64,000 nt of DNA. It comes from Ignelater luminosus. Lineage: Eukaryota > Arthropoda > Insecta > Coleoptera > Elateridae. The translations under genes and the position numbers were made by a program. Shown here piece by piece: positions 42,878 to 53,680 of the stretch; position 1 is the stretch's first letter; every line of letters begins with the position of its first letter. A model generated the notes under the pieces. The model ran no database searches. It had not been told where the DNA came from and was given only the letters and a program-made list of their open reading frames with translations. The stretch lies in the NCBI GenBank assembly GCA_011009095.1, contig VTPC01000626.1, positions 8,470 to 72,469 on the forward strand. The letters are read 5' to 3'.

Positions 42878-45800
42878 GTATCGTATAATTTAGGTTAGAT
42901 AGATAGAAATTTATAAAAAAACAAACTGTGTAGTTAAGTTGATATATTAAAATAATAATGTAAATTTTATATGTGCATGAGTTTATAAAAGAAAGAATAA
43001 CAATAAATACACCTTTACAACGCCCAATCTTTTTCTGTAAATAGTTTTAATAACCTCAATCTTTGACAACTAATGTCACAAAAAAAGAGGTTAAGTAAAT
43101 TTATTTCTGTCAAAAACGTCAATAAAATCTTTAGTACTTATTCAGTTCTTATAACATAATGTGATACAAAGAAAAGTTTTGAATAAAGTTATTTTAAATA
43201 ATTTATTGCAATAATATCGATTACAACATGTAGAAATAGAAGTCCTTGACCTCAAATTAAAGTTATGAACACTACAGTGGCAAGTGACCTAGGATTTCAA
43301 CTCTTAAAATATCTTGCTTAAACATCATTTTTCTAGATTCAAGAAATGGGGGTGCATTTGCTAAAGATACTTAGCTAATTTCTGAGGCCCAGACCAATAC
43401 ATTATAATACTCTCTGAAACACCAAGATATGAAGAAGTTTCTCAATGTGCCCTTGCTTAAAACTATAACTTCTTAATCTTAACAACCTGCATTTTTCGTC
43501 CAGTCTTATTCTGCTCTCACTCTGCACAAACCAAACCAGACACTGAAAATTAACATTCAAAACCTGAAAAGAAATGGTTATTCTATTTGGGTTTAGTCCT
43601 TGAATCTGACTAAAGGATTTCTTACATAAAAGTAGATCTATCACTTCATATGTATTAGTATATAATAAATGTACACATATAACCGGCTTTTGCATGGTAC
43701 TTTTACTGTCTTAACTTTAACAGTAGAAGTTAATATTTAATAGTTGGGGATGCTGACAGCTCGTAGCATGAAATTTTTATCCATCCCAACCATACATGTT
43801 CTACTTTATTCTTGGAATACAATTCTTTCAAATAAATTACTATTATTAATAAATACAGTGCTCAATTTAACAAGAAGCTAGAAAGTATGTAGGCAACACT
43901 GCATGAATATCTTTGTGGTTACAGTTTAAAAGGAAAAGCTATGGAAAACAAAAAATTATTAAAATTCAATGCTTGTCATTTTGACAATTATCTAACGTTT
44001 TATATTATCTGTAATGACATCTCATCTCGTATAACTTTGATCTTTATTTATTTAATGAAATTTAATAAATAAAAGTGGCATATGAGATCCGGTCATTTGC
44101 TATATGTGTTGCCTACCTACATGTAGCAAAATAAATGGGCATAGTGTATAAACAAGATTATATTTGAAATCTTGAAATAGTATTTTTCGTTTACACAATA
44201 GATGAAACCAAGCTTTAATCCAGGTCACTATAACAACCATCTCTAGTCAAGGGAATAAAAGTAATTTTGAAAGAAATCTCACTGATTGTGAAACAAGAGT
44301 AACTTTGTTACCATATGAAAATGCAAAATAAATTATTTATTTCTGCTGATATAATAAAACAACATTTTTACTGATCAGTATAGTTTAATTGGATTTCAAG
44401 TTATATTTTCATGAAGAAATTACTAAGAAGAATACATTGTTAATAAAAATAATTACGAACTTATGAAACAATACATATGCTACGAGAATGCAGAAATTAA
44501 ACAGCACCACTGGCAATGGAAAGGTAGGCCTTGAAACTCAGATTTCGGGATAAAATTGATATGATGCGACAATCATTTAAAAATGTTAATTAGTAGTGAA
44601 AAAATAAATCTTGTACTCTTTCTGATTTGCAAGCTATGCATTTTTAAAGTTGAAAGTTTTACAATAAATTTAATACACAAAAGTTGATGTTATGACTCAC
44701 TTTTAAATGGATTTTGATTATTCTAACAGCATTTGTTTTTATGCACCATTGTGTATGTTTATATTAAAAGATCACTTTACATTTTTACGTGACAAAAATT
44801 GTTTTTGTCAAAGCAATTGTCCCATTAATACTTCAAGACAAAATCTGACTTACTAGAAAGCATAACTTTATTATTGGATGTCTTTTAATCCTGTTAGATT
44901 AGTGTGGAACCACACATTGCTTTTTTGCTAATCAAAGCTGCTGTCTAAAATTAAAACCTAATAACGAGTTACTAGATTTTAGAGTTTTATTGGATTTTCA
45001 AATACTACATCCAATTTTACCTAGCTGGGATATTTTTTTGTGTTATTAACAAGGCAGAATTTGTAACACATTGGAGTTAATAACCTTTGAAATCCCCAAG
45101 TTGCTTGCTAGGTTTTGTAGGTGGACAGCAGAAAGACATACCATCAAAATTCGCATGCATCCAGCAAAAATGAAATGTGGAGCTTCACACTTTTAAATTC
45201 TGTTCTTGACATTTGGAATTGAAAGAGATTTGTAACAAGATATTTTATGGGTTCTAGCTACAATGATAATAGTTGCAATGCTACTTCGGTTGATTCTGAT
45301 AATATCAAATATTATGAGACTATAGGCTTGTCTTATACTACTCTTTATTGTCTGTTTACTAGTGTTGGGCCAAGTTAATTAACTACTTAGGTTAATTATC
45401 ATTTTTTACCATAATTTACTAGTAGTAAAATATGTATTTTTTACTGTTGAAAAAAGTTTGAATATTCGTTCAAAATGTGAGGTTATGTTTCTCAATCTTG
45501 GCTTTGTTTTGATAAAGAAAGTGAGCTTGGTTAAAAATTTCGGTTAAAAGTCTTAAAAAGTTAAAACTAATATTAAAACCATCTAAAAAAATATATGAAG
45601 TATGTAGTAGAAAAACTAGAAACATATTTATCATTTGCAATACAAGATTTTTCATTGTTTTTATGTATTTAGATTAAGAATGACTAGACAAGATACATTT
45701 GTATGGAAATTTTTTAAAAAGTTCAAAGACCAGTTAACTAAAGGGACAGTGCAATTACTGTGGTGTCCAATACACCACCAATGCAAGAAGGATGACCAAA

Positions 45801-46031
45801 CGCTTACTCTTATACTGTTCGAAGTGTCCAAAGGAGGTTAAGAAAGAAATACAATCTTTAAGTTCCAAACTTGTGCCAACAAGACATAACTTATTTATAT
45901 TAAAAAAAAATATTTAAATATCTTTATTTAAACATTGGCTGTGTTCATACTTATTGTTCCCTATGAATTCTTAATTTTAATTTTTTACATTTAATAATAT
46001 GCATTTATCAAGTTGTTTATATGATATGAAA
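42878..46031. other. AT-rich intergenic DNA downstream of the CHORD gene
   Basis: No gene recognised. A weak inverted pair ATGTAGGCAACAC / GTGTTGCCTACCTACAT (about 43889 and 44106) may mark a decayed MITE. A frame at 45680-45840 (TFVWKFFKKF with spaced Cys/His) vaguely resembles a BED zinc finger, but stops at once. Confidence 0.4.
43002..43007 (+). promoter_or_regulatory. Poly(A) signal of the CHORD gene
   Basis: AATAAA lies 125 bp after the CHORD stop codon, with no clear earlier copy. Confidence 0.55.
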
Positions 46032-46033
46032 TA

Positions 46034-47338
46034 AAGGGTTTTCCAATAAGAGGTGTTATTTTGATATTCAAAGAAAAGTGCCATTTTTTAATATAAATGA
46101 TCGGATGTTTATTTCATTATAAAGAGGAAGGTATGCCGTTAATAGTGGAAAATAACATCAGGCAAATGACCACCACGACCACGCTTACAGGACAATATCC
46201 TTTTCATGAAATTTTCCATAACCAAATCGCAAAGTGGCTGCCCTATGTCCTCGATAGCCTCACGAATTCCATCTTTGAGGTCTTGAATCGACGCTGGGCT
46301 GTTGGCGTAGACCTTCTCTTTCACGTGGCCCCAAAGAAAGAAGTCGCAAGGTGTTAAATCACAAGATCTCGGTGGCCAATTGTGATCACCTCTTCGAGAG
46401 ATAACACGGTCCGGAAACTTTTTCCGTAAAAGATCAATGGTTTCGTTGCTTGTGTGGCACGTAGCGCCGTCTTGTTGAAAGTAAACGTTGTCCAGATCAA
46501 TACCATCCAATTCCGGCCATAAAAAATCGTTAATCATCTCTCGATAGCGCAATCCAGTCACCGTAACTGTTGCTCCAGCCTCATTTTCGAAAAAGTAAGG
46601 TCCAATGACTCCGCCGGACCATAAACCGCACCAAACAGTCACACGTTGAGGATAGAGAGACTTTTCAACAATAACTCTTGGATTTTCTGAGCCCCAGATC
46701 CGACAATTTTGCTTGTTGACGAAGCCACCGAGGTGGAAATGGGCCTCATCACTCAAGATGATTTTTCGATGGAATTCTGGATCATTTTCATGCATTTCAA
46801 CGACCCAATCAGCAAAGACACGACGTTGTTGATGATCGGCCGGCTTGAGTTCTTGTGTTAACTGGACTTTATAAGCCTTAAGACCCAAATCTTTATGCAA
46901 AATACGGTGTAATGACGTTTGTGGAATGGCTAATTCCAAAGAACGACGAGGAATGGACAAACCTGGGTTTTCTTTAACACTTTCGGCTACAACAGCAATA
47001 TTCTCGGCTGTTCTTGAGCGACGTGCACGGGTTTTATTCTTCACATCACTAACTTGTCCCAAGAGCTCGAATTTTTTCACCAATTTCTGTATTGCGGTCC
47101 GACAAGGTGCTTCACGGTGACCCAAAAATGTTCGAGTTTTACGAACCGTCTCTGCCAAATTTTCACCATTTTTATAGTGAATTTTAATAATTTCAATGCG
47201 TTGTTGAAGCGTGTATCGTTCCATATTTATTAATGGCGTAGTTTCTACTTGTCAAATGTCAAAAAATGATAGCTTCAAAAGTGACATCTACCGAAATAGC
47301 GGGCTATTCAAAATAACACCTCTTATTGGAAAACCCTT
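46034..47338 (-). mobile_element. Apparently intact Tc1/mariner-superfamily transposon
   Basis: A 1305-bp element is bounded by perfect 31-bp terminal inverted repeats (46034-46064 and 47308-47338; both begin AAGGGTTTTCCAATAAGAGG). It is flanked by a TA duplication at 46032-46033 and 47339-47340. The inside is almost filled by one uninterrupted transposase gene on the - strand, with about 75-80 bp of non-coding DNA next to each repeat. Identical ends, an intact gene and an intact target duplication point to a recent insertion. It lies between the CHORD and rhodanese genes and interrupts neither. Confidence 0.96.
46139..47224 (-). CDS. Tc1/mariner-like transposase, 361 aa, intact
   Basis: A full-length cut-and-paste transposase. 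The N-terminal 1-125 residues hold paired helix-turn-helix DNA-binding segments (TLQQRIEIIKIHY; SIPRRSLELAIPQTSLHRIL). The linker leads to the DDD catalytic domain: Asp159 in ILSDEAHFHLGGFVN, Asp252 in YFQQDGATCHT, and a third acid in WPPRSCDLTPCDFFLWG. If the third acid is Asp289, aligned to the usual SPDLxP position, 36 residues separate the second and third acids. If it is Asp294, 41 residues separate them, as in the rosa group (DD41D). VWCGLWSGGVIGPYFF is the conserved central block. The C-terminus is KRGRGGHLPDVIFHY. No stop or frameshift is seen, so the protein may be active. Confidence 0.96.
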   Translation of the reverse strand: MERYTLQQRIEIIKIHYKNGENLAETVRKTRTFLGHREAPCRTAIQKLVKKFELLGQVSDVKNKTRARRSRTAENIAVVAESVKENPGLSIPRRSLELAIPQTSLHRILHKDLGLKAYKVQLTQELKPADHQQRRVFADWVVEMHENDPEFHRKIILSDEAHFHLGGFVNKQNCRIWGSENPRVIVEKSLYPQRVTVWCGLWSGGVIGPYFFENEAGATVTVTGLRYREMINDFLWPELDGIDLDNVYFQQDGATCHTSNETIDLLRKKFPDRVISRRGDHNWPPRSCDLTPCDFFLWGHVKEKVYANSPASIQDLKDGIREAIEDIGQPLCDLVMENFMKRILSCKRGRGGHLPDVIFHY

Positions 47339-47340
47339 TA

Positions 47341-49225
47341 CATATTATGTTTTTAATTGGCATGTATATAAATAACTTGATAAATGCATATTATTATATG
47401 GTACTGTAGTATCCCAAGCCCCAGGTTCTGACAAATATTTAAATTTCCCTCCCAAATCTAACAGAAAGCAAACCCCAGAATCAATGTGGCCAATCGTGAT
47501 CGTCAAACCAATTTACCTACCCTACGTTGTGTTTCTAAAATTCCCTAAACTAGATACACTGGTTACTAACGATAGTGGGGAAGACAGGAAATCAAATAAA
47601 ACACAGATTATAGTTAAAATAGAACGTTGTATATTGACTGCTAAATTATGTTGTGCAAGCCGAATAAACTTTTACACTGGTTCAGGTATCAGTTCGGAGG
47701 AAGAACCAGCAAGAAACCTCCGAAGATTCTTTTAAAAACAAACAATACAAGTTTTAATGCACAAATATATAAATAAACGGTCCCAACTTGAAACCAACAA
47801 GACACAGCAATATTCAATAAAATAATTAAAGGTCACATAAAAGCAAGCAATAATAGGGTACCAACATAACCAATAATACTTAGCAAAAAAAAATAATTAT
47901 AAATAAGACAAAACACATAATCAGCGACAAGTTGGCATCAGTTCATTTCATAAGAACTTGGTGAAATTCAGAGATAAATAAATGATAAAATGAATGTTCA
48001 GAACACACAACATAATGCACATTACAAATTCACTGGTTGCAACATAAATTAAACTAGTCCTGCTCTCTCCATTACTCGGATATGTACTTATAGCACTCAT
48101 CATCAAACAAAACTGAAGAGTATGTTAGCAAAGACAAAAGGAAGAGACCGTACTCTATTAAAATAGCTCCTTAGCCTCCGGCCGTAGCCAAAAATTGTGA
48201 ACAGTCTATCATTCCCCGCAATAAATATATAAATAAAAGCACGGAACTATATTATAGTGCTTCGTGCCACAAATAGTACATAATAATAACTGCTGCCCAA
48301 GGGTGGAAAATGCTGCAAGAGAAAACATTTATAACAAATAAACACATAAAAACAATGGAGAATGTAGACTGCCACCACGGATGAAAATGTTAAGATAACA
48401 CCAAGGCAGTTCACACTTTAATAAAGAGAGCCATCGACCATTAAATTCACGTGCGTTTTATAATATTTACTGGTGCTCACATGTCACAGTTGAGTATCAG
48501 AACATCCATGTTAACAAATGCTAGTGTATGAAAATAAATCTAATCGTCTTGTATGTTGTTTTGTAATATTTAAAACATCTGAATTCCAAACTAAATTCCA
48601 TTATTCTTTAAACTTGATCAGTGATCACAAGATAAATGCATACAATACAAAAGCTTTCTTAATTTCGTTTCACAATTGCAACAAAGAAAAATATATTTAG
48701 TAAAATATGATATTAAAAGCATTCAAAATGCCTGCATTAATAACACATAAAACAGTTGAATAAACAGTAAGTCTTTACATAAGAGGCATGATTGCTACAT
48801 GCGCACAAAGAAAGCCACGTGGTTTCTTACAAGCAATTTTTAATATCTGTTTAAATCTCGTCTACCTCAGCATAATCACAAATATAAAACAAAAGCAAAA
48901 TAGGTAATTGAGTTCACTTCACCTTTAAAATGGTATTTTTCAATAAAAATCAAAAATGTATTTTACATCAACAGGAAAGTATTTTACAGTCTCCCGGTCC
49001 ATGTCACCCCTTTGGTAGCCACAACTCAAGAGCGACTCTTCCCGGTCCATCTCACCCCTTTGGTAGCCACAACCCAAGAGAGCGCGTGTTTTTCCCTCAA
49101 CCCCCAGCATCCCTTCCTCTTGCCAACCCCATCCCACTCTTTCCAAACATTTCAAAGATGCAGGGAGGGTAACCTATTTTTTTTTTCTAACGCGCGAAAT
49201 TTAAAATTTAAACCTGGATATCACA
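47341..49225. other. AT-rich intergenic DNA
   Basis: No gene recognised. A 48-bp unit is present twice in tandem at 48993-49088 (CCCGGTCCATGTCACCCCTT and a near-identical copy 48 bp later). Confidence 0.45.
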
Positions 49226-49233
49226 GTACATAT

Positions 49234-49512
49234 TAGGGATGTTCCAAATATTCGTATGGAATGTGCCAAATACTTGAAGTAAAACTAAACGCTAAACGAA
49301 TAGTTGGATGTTCAGACTATTCGTATTCATTTTAGCGAATATTCGCCAAGTTTTATATATTTGTATTCGTAACCGTATTTGGTGAATTTTATTCAAGTAT
49401 ACACGAATAATGTATGAATAACTACAAAGCAATAATAGTCCGAAAATAATTTAAAACACAGTTTTACTTCAAGTATTTGGCACATTCCATACTAATATTT
49501 GGAACATCTCTA
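49234..49512. mobile_element. hAT-type MITE, 279 bp, with 53-bp terminal inverted repeats
   Basis: Arms 49234-49286 and 49460-49512 match at 51 of 53 positions (left TAGGGATGTTCCAAATATTC; right, reversed, TAGAGATGTTCCAAATATTA). The 8-bp duplication GTACATAT flanks it exactly (49226-49233 and 49513-49520). The body is AT-rich with repeated ATTCG words and has no gene. Duplication length and TAGRGATG ends fit the hAT superfamily. Confidence 0.92.
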
Positions 49513-49570
49513 GTACATATACATATTAATTTCATCATAGTAATGGAGATGTTTCCTTTATGGGGTGCTG

Positions 49571-49575
<5 letters not shown>

Positions 49576-49605
<30 letters not shown>
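49576..49605. repeat. (GA)15 microsatellite
   Basis: An uninterrupted GA dinucleotide run of 30 bp. Confidence 0.95.
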
Positions 49606-49609
<4 letters not shown>

Positions 49610-51919
49610 GTCAAGGTCAAATCATAATTTTTCCTGCGCCGGATGGCGCTGTCGTTTGCACGCAGGGCACCCTAAAATAGCTACCATTTGAATGCCGGAT
49701 TGCCACAGTAGAAATTAGCTTTGGGTATTCTAAATTCTTGATATATATTTTGATAAATCTGGACCTGAGTATTAAAAGGGCCAATCTCCGCTTTTGCCGT
49801 TTTTGAGATTTAACCAACACTAAAATGCCCTACTTCAATACTATCAACACAAAAAAGGCCAATCTCCTATTGTTAAAGGTTTATGATATATCATTTTTAG
49901 CTTTTACATACTTACAATGGAGTTATATCTGCTTTTAAAACTTGCACCACTAACATCTCAGAACAGTGAAAATGGATATTGGTCCTTTTAATACTCAGGT
50001 CCAGATTAATAACAGACATACAGTCCTAAGTTAACATGTCTGCAAGTAAATTTGAAAGCCGATAACTCCGCAACTAAGAGGAATCGACCATAGGTGCCAT
50101 TTGAAAAAATACTTGTCTATAAAGCGCGGGCTATTTAAATGGCAATTTATCCCCAAAGGAATCTTTGTTGCATATTCTTCTTTCTGTGATAGAGAGCCAA
50201 TATGATGTAGTATAAGGTCCTGTAAATGAAATACTTAGAGATGTCATTGCACAGATCATTCTCGAAGTTGTAGTTGTAAATAAGGAAAATTGATGCATTG
50301 GCACAATTCAGAATTGGACTCTAAATCATGCTGCTGTCAAACTGGTTGTAAATGGGCCTTATTATTACTAGTAACTTTTGTCACTATAATTATTCAGTGG
50401 AGAGACTATACTTGTCTGACGTCGCTTCACAGCGTTGCATATGTATGAGCACATATGGGTATATGCATTCTGTGTGTATGGGTATACCGGGTGTGGTTTC
50501 AAACCCGTACATATGACAATGCATGGGGATTCAGATTTTTGTAATTCCTGCCCCCCAAATGAACCTACAGGGGAGGTAATGGTATCAATCGATAGGGCAA
50601 AAGTTCCCTCTCAATCTGGCACTAATAAATTAACCAAAAAATGCTCAGAATTAGCAAAATTAATCAATAATAAAATTGTCCTATGTACAGGTTTGAAACT
50701 CCACACTCGGTATGTGTTCTGTGTGTATGGGTATTCGCAGTGAGGCACAGTGGTTGAGAATCATGCTCTAAAAGGTATAAACTGTGCCAATACTAAAATA
50801 ACAATGGTATGACTACTAATTACAAATCCATTGTAAAATGCCTGCAATCTGGAATTTTTAGATTCCTTGACGAATCCTGATAAAGGTTATTGGTCCTAAC
50901 CTAATTGTTTAAATGTTATTCAACTGCTGTCGGTAAAGTTTCTTGTAAGTTGTTGAAAATTAATTTAACAATCAATTAAAGCAATTAAACGAATTTTTCG
51001 TAAAATGTGCATTATAATTCCTACAATTTAAGAGTTTATCCGCGCTTTTCGTTTTAATACCAATCATACCAACATAGAACATAAGAAGAAGAAAGCGAAG
51101 AACGAATGCAGCTGTGCAATTTGTACGAAAGAAGAATTTAAAATTCTAAATAAAGGAAAAAACAAATATAAAAGATTTAAGATACATATATTTAGTACAA
51201 AATAGAAAATATCTTTTATCTATTTCGTAGTTAATTATTATACATTTAAATTGGTTTGCATGGATACTTAAATGGATACACAGGCATAATAAAAGCTTTT
51301 TTAGACGTCTCTTGTCTATTTTTAAATGTGGAGAATAGTAAATAACATTTAATTAAATTAATTTGCTGAGTATTAGAAATAATAAATGGACTTGTATTAA
51401 TATTTTATTTACGGCAGTAACTTATGTGTGAACTAGTCATAATATTATTTGAAAGCAAATTTTGATAAGATAACCATAAAAAATGAATTATTCCGTTTTG
51501 CAAATATTAATTAATCGCACCTTATATAACACATATTATTCATCAAGAAGTTTCTTCTTATTTAGCCTTTTGTTGTGGAGAAGTAATAAAATTCAAACAA
51601 AGTAGGTTAATGAATGTACACAGAAAAAAATCATTGAAAATATCTTCCACATAAATAGGTATACTTTTTATAATGTTATTATTTTGTGTTGACCAATGTT
51701 TATTTGACAATGCTAATTAATTGTTGTATACCTGTTTATTTTAATAAAAAAACACAAAGATTGGAGGTCATCCAGTCTTCTTTACGTTTAGATGTAAAGT
51801 ACCAACAGTACCTAGTCATTAAGAAGATTAACAAACTTTATTTGCGTTTCGTTATACAGTTAATGTTAAAATCAAAAATAGATGAAACATCAATAAGGAC
51901 TTATTAAGAATTTATAAAC
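49606..51919. other. Intergenic DNA upstream of the rhodanese gene
   Basis: No gene recognised. An element-like structure with inverted ends inside direct repeats occupies 50468-50734 and is listed separately. Confidence 0.45.
50468..50734. repeat. Inverted repeat pair nested in an 18-bp direct repeat
   Basis: TTCTGTGTGTATGGGTAT occurs exactly at 50468-50485 and 50717-50734. Just inside are inverted arms: ACCGGGTGTGGTTTCAAACC at 50486-50505 and, reversed, ACCGAGTGTGGAGTTTCAAACC at 50690-50711. The structure resembles an insertion with its target duplication, but an 18-bp or longer duplication is unusual for DNA transposons. Confidence 0.6.
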
Positions 51920-52500
51920 ATGAATCAGTTAGTGCTAATCAATAAATTTCTTTTAATAGGAGGCTTATTAGCGGTTTCAAACCAAGTAACAAGCTTTCCA
52001 CTGGCAGCAATGTCTGGTGAATCTTCGATTAAAACTGTTGCATATGAAGACGTTAAAGCTTTAAAAGATAATAAAGATGTGTTACTTATTGATGTAAGAG
52101 AACCATCAGAATTGCAGAAGACTGGTGTTCTGCCTGGGAGTATTAATATTCCATGTATGTTTTAAAAATACTCTTTCTTCTTTTTATTAATTCTTTATTT
52201 GTTTCAGTGGGTCAAGTAGAAAATGTTTTGAAAAATGCTTCACCTGAAGATTTTCTGAGCAAATATGGACGTCCTAAGCCAGATGTTAATTTTCCTCTAG
52301 TGTTCTCATGTCAGTCCGGTAGAAGAAGCCTAGTGGCCTCAGAAACTGCAGTTAAACTAGGATATAAAAAGTAAGACTTTGGAGTAATTAAAATTTTAGT
52401 TGCACAAATTGCTAAGTTGTAATCTAAAAATATGTTTATTTTTAGCGTGAGCAGCTATGGTGGTGGTTGGTCAGATTGGGAGAAGAAATCAAAACAATGA
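51920..52500 (+). CDS. Single-domain rhodanese (thiosulfate sulfurtransferase-like; insect Hsp67B2 type)
   Basis: Three exons, 51920-52154, 52208-52370 and 52446-52500, with GT-AG junctions and consistent phases encode 150 residues. The rhodanese domain (about 37-150) shows VLLIDVREPSEL and LPGSINIP, then the active-site loop with Cys113 in FSCQSGRRS, where a persulfide would form, and the closing NVSSYGGGWSDWEKK. This matches the small single-domain rhodaneses of animals (TSTD1 and fly Hsp67B2 relatives), which transfer sulfur from thiosulfate or a persulfide donor. The first 30 residues are hydrophobic and basic-poor (LLIGGLLAVSN), like a secretion signal or membrane anchor. Met31 (ATG at 52010) would give a cytosolic form without it. 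An in-frame TAA at 51905 supports the upstream ATG. AATAAA follows at 52538. Confidence 0.93.
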
Positions 52501-52537
52501 TTGTTAAAACATGTTGTTTATACATTAGCACATAATG

Positions 52538-52543
52538 AATAAA
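52538..52543 (+). promoter_or_regulatory. Poly(A) signal of the rhodanese gene
   Basis: AATAAA lies 38 bp after the stop codon. Confidence 0.65.
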
Positions 52544-52869
52544 GTTTATTTGCATGCAATAATATTCTTTTTACTGTAAAATTGTTTTAATATTTTTGTA
52601 AATTTGTAATTTTATACCTACGGTTTGAAATAGCTTTTATTTTAATAGTGTTTGATACTCTACGTCCTGTTATTTTTTTAATATAATACAGTACTGTTAA
52701 AAATAAATCTGTAATGTATTATCAGAAGCAAATGATCAATTTTAGCTGTGTAGATGTCAATTTAATACACCCCCCCCCATTTTCCTTGTAACATATCTGT
52801 AATACAACTTCAAACCCTCTTTGATAAGCAGGAGACTGCTCCAGTTTGTGGCCCCCTAAATTCCTGCTG

Positions 52870-53680
52870 ATTGCAAATTGCAAATGACAAAGCCTCCTTA
52901 TTACATCTTCTTCTAGTAGTGGTTGAAGGAGAGGATGTCTGTGACTTTCTAGTCTTCTGTAGTGGCTATCGGCTATTGCTTCTTTTGCAGATCACTTCTT
53001 TAACTATGGGAATGTGTAGATTGTGTGAATCATTTCATTTGTAATATTCCAGGAGGCATCCACTATTGCTCGTAGTATTTTAGACTGACTTCTCTGTATT
53101 ATTGACACATTGAATTTACTAGCACAAGCCCAAAGTTTGATGCCATAGGTGCAGATTGGTTTAATTATTGATTTGTACAGCAACACTTTGTTTTCTACTG
53201 ATAAAGAAGACAACCAGTGTATATCTCTCTATGCCCTAGATCCATTTGCTTTCTTTTCTTTTTGATGTGTTCCTTTCAGTTCAATATGGTGTATAAACGT
53301 AATCCCAGATATTTAACTAATGTTGCCTGGGGGATTTGTACATTACTTAGGTACGTGTATTGAAGGACATGAGCCTTTTCTCAAACTGAATATGATATGG
53401 TTGAATTTTGTTTCATTTATTTTAATATTCCAGTTTTTTAGTTATTCTTGGTTGTTACTGGGTGCTTAGTTAGTATCACCAGGAAATGTACTTATTGTGA
53501 TGTGTGGAGATGTTAGATGTAAACAAGATGTATAGTAATGAACCTCTGACACTGCCTTGGGGGTACTCGTGAGTGAGTTAATTGTTGATATGTCAGAAAT
53601 GCTTTTCTTGACTCTTGTTCTGAATTGTTGGTTAGATTCTAGCAGTCTGCTAGATTAACTGGTTGAACATAACTTTGAAT
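52870..53680 (-). mobile_element. Jockey-clade LINE fragment (second half of RT)
   Basis: On the - strand, FRTRVKKSISDISTINS (about 53620-53570) precedes TISTFPGDTN, where the catalytic FADDT is expected (about 53500). Then come VKYLGLRL (about 53330-53305), LSSLSVENKVLLYKSIIKPI, YGIKLWACASK and QRSQSKILRAIV (53213-53060). These are ordered blocks of a Jockey polyprotein. Frameshifts and the lost FADD show it is inactive. Confidence 0.82.

Noticed and set aside
43882..44125. Possible MITE with ATGTAGGCAACAC / GTGTTGCCTACCTACAT ends
   Set aside because: The arms match over only about 13 bp, with a 4-bp offset and no target duplication visible.
45635..45841. Possible BED-type zinc finger (TFVWKFFKKF, with spaced Cys and His)
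   Set aside because: Cys/His spacing does not fit a complete finger, the frame ends at once, and no hAT transposase follows; too weak to annotate.
46926..47120. Open frames on the + strand across the mariner-type element (also 46097-46357)
   Set aside because: They are antisense shadows of the intact transposase gene, with no recognisable protein features.
48993..49088. Two 48-bp direct copies as a regulatory array or CRISPR-like repeat
   Set aside because: Only two adjacent copies without spacers; an ordinary short tandem duplication in eukaryotic DNA.
50435..50743. 102-codon + strand frame containing HMYEHIWVYAFCVYGYTG
   Set aside because: Its start and end are the direct and inverted repeats of the element-like structure at 50468-50734; no domain and no relation to neighbours.
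51686..51907. 73-codon frame just upstream of the rhodanese gene as a separate small gene or upstream exon
   Set aside because: It ends in a stop before the rhodanese ATG, has no known motif, and its composition matches the surrounding AT-rich DNA.
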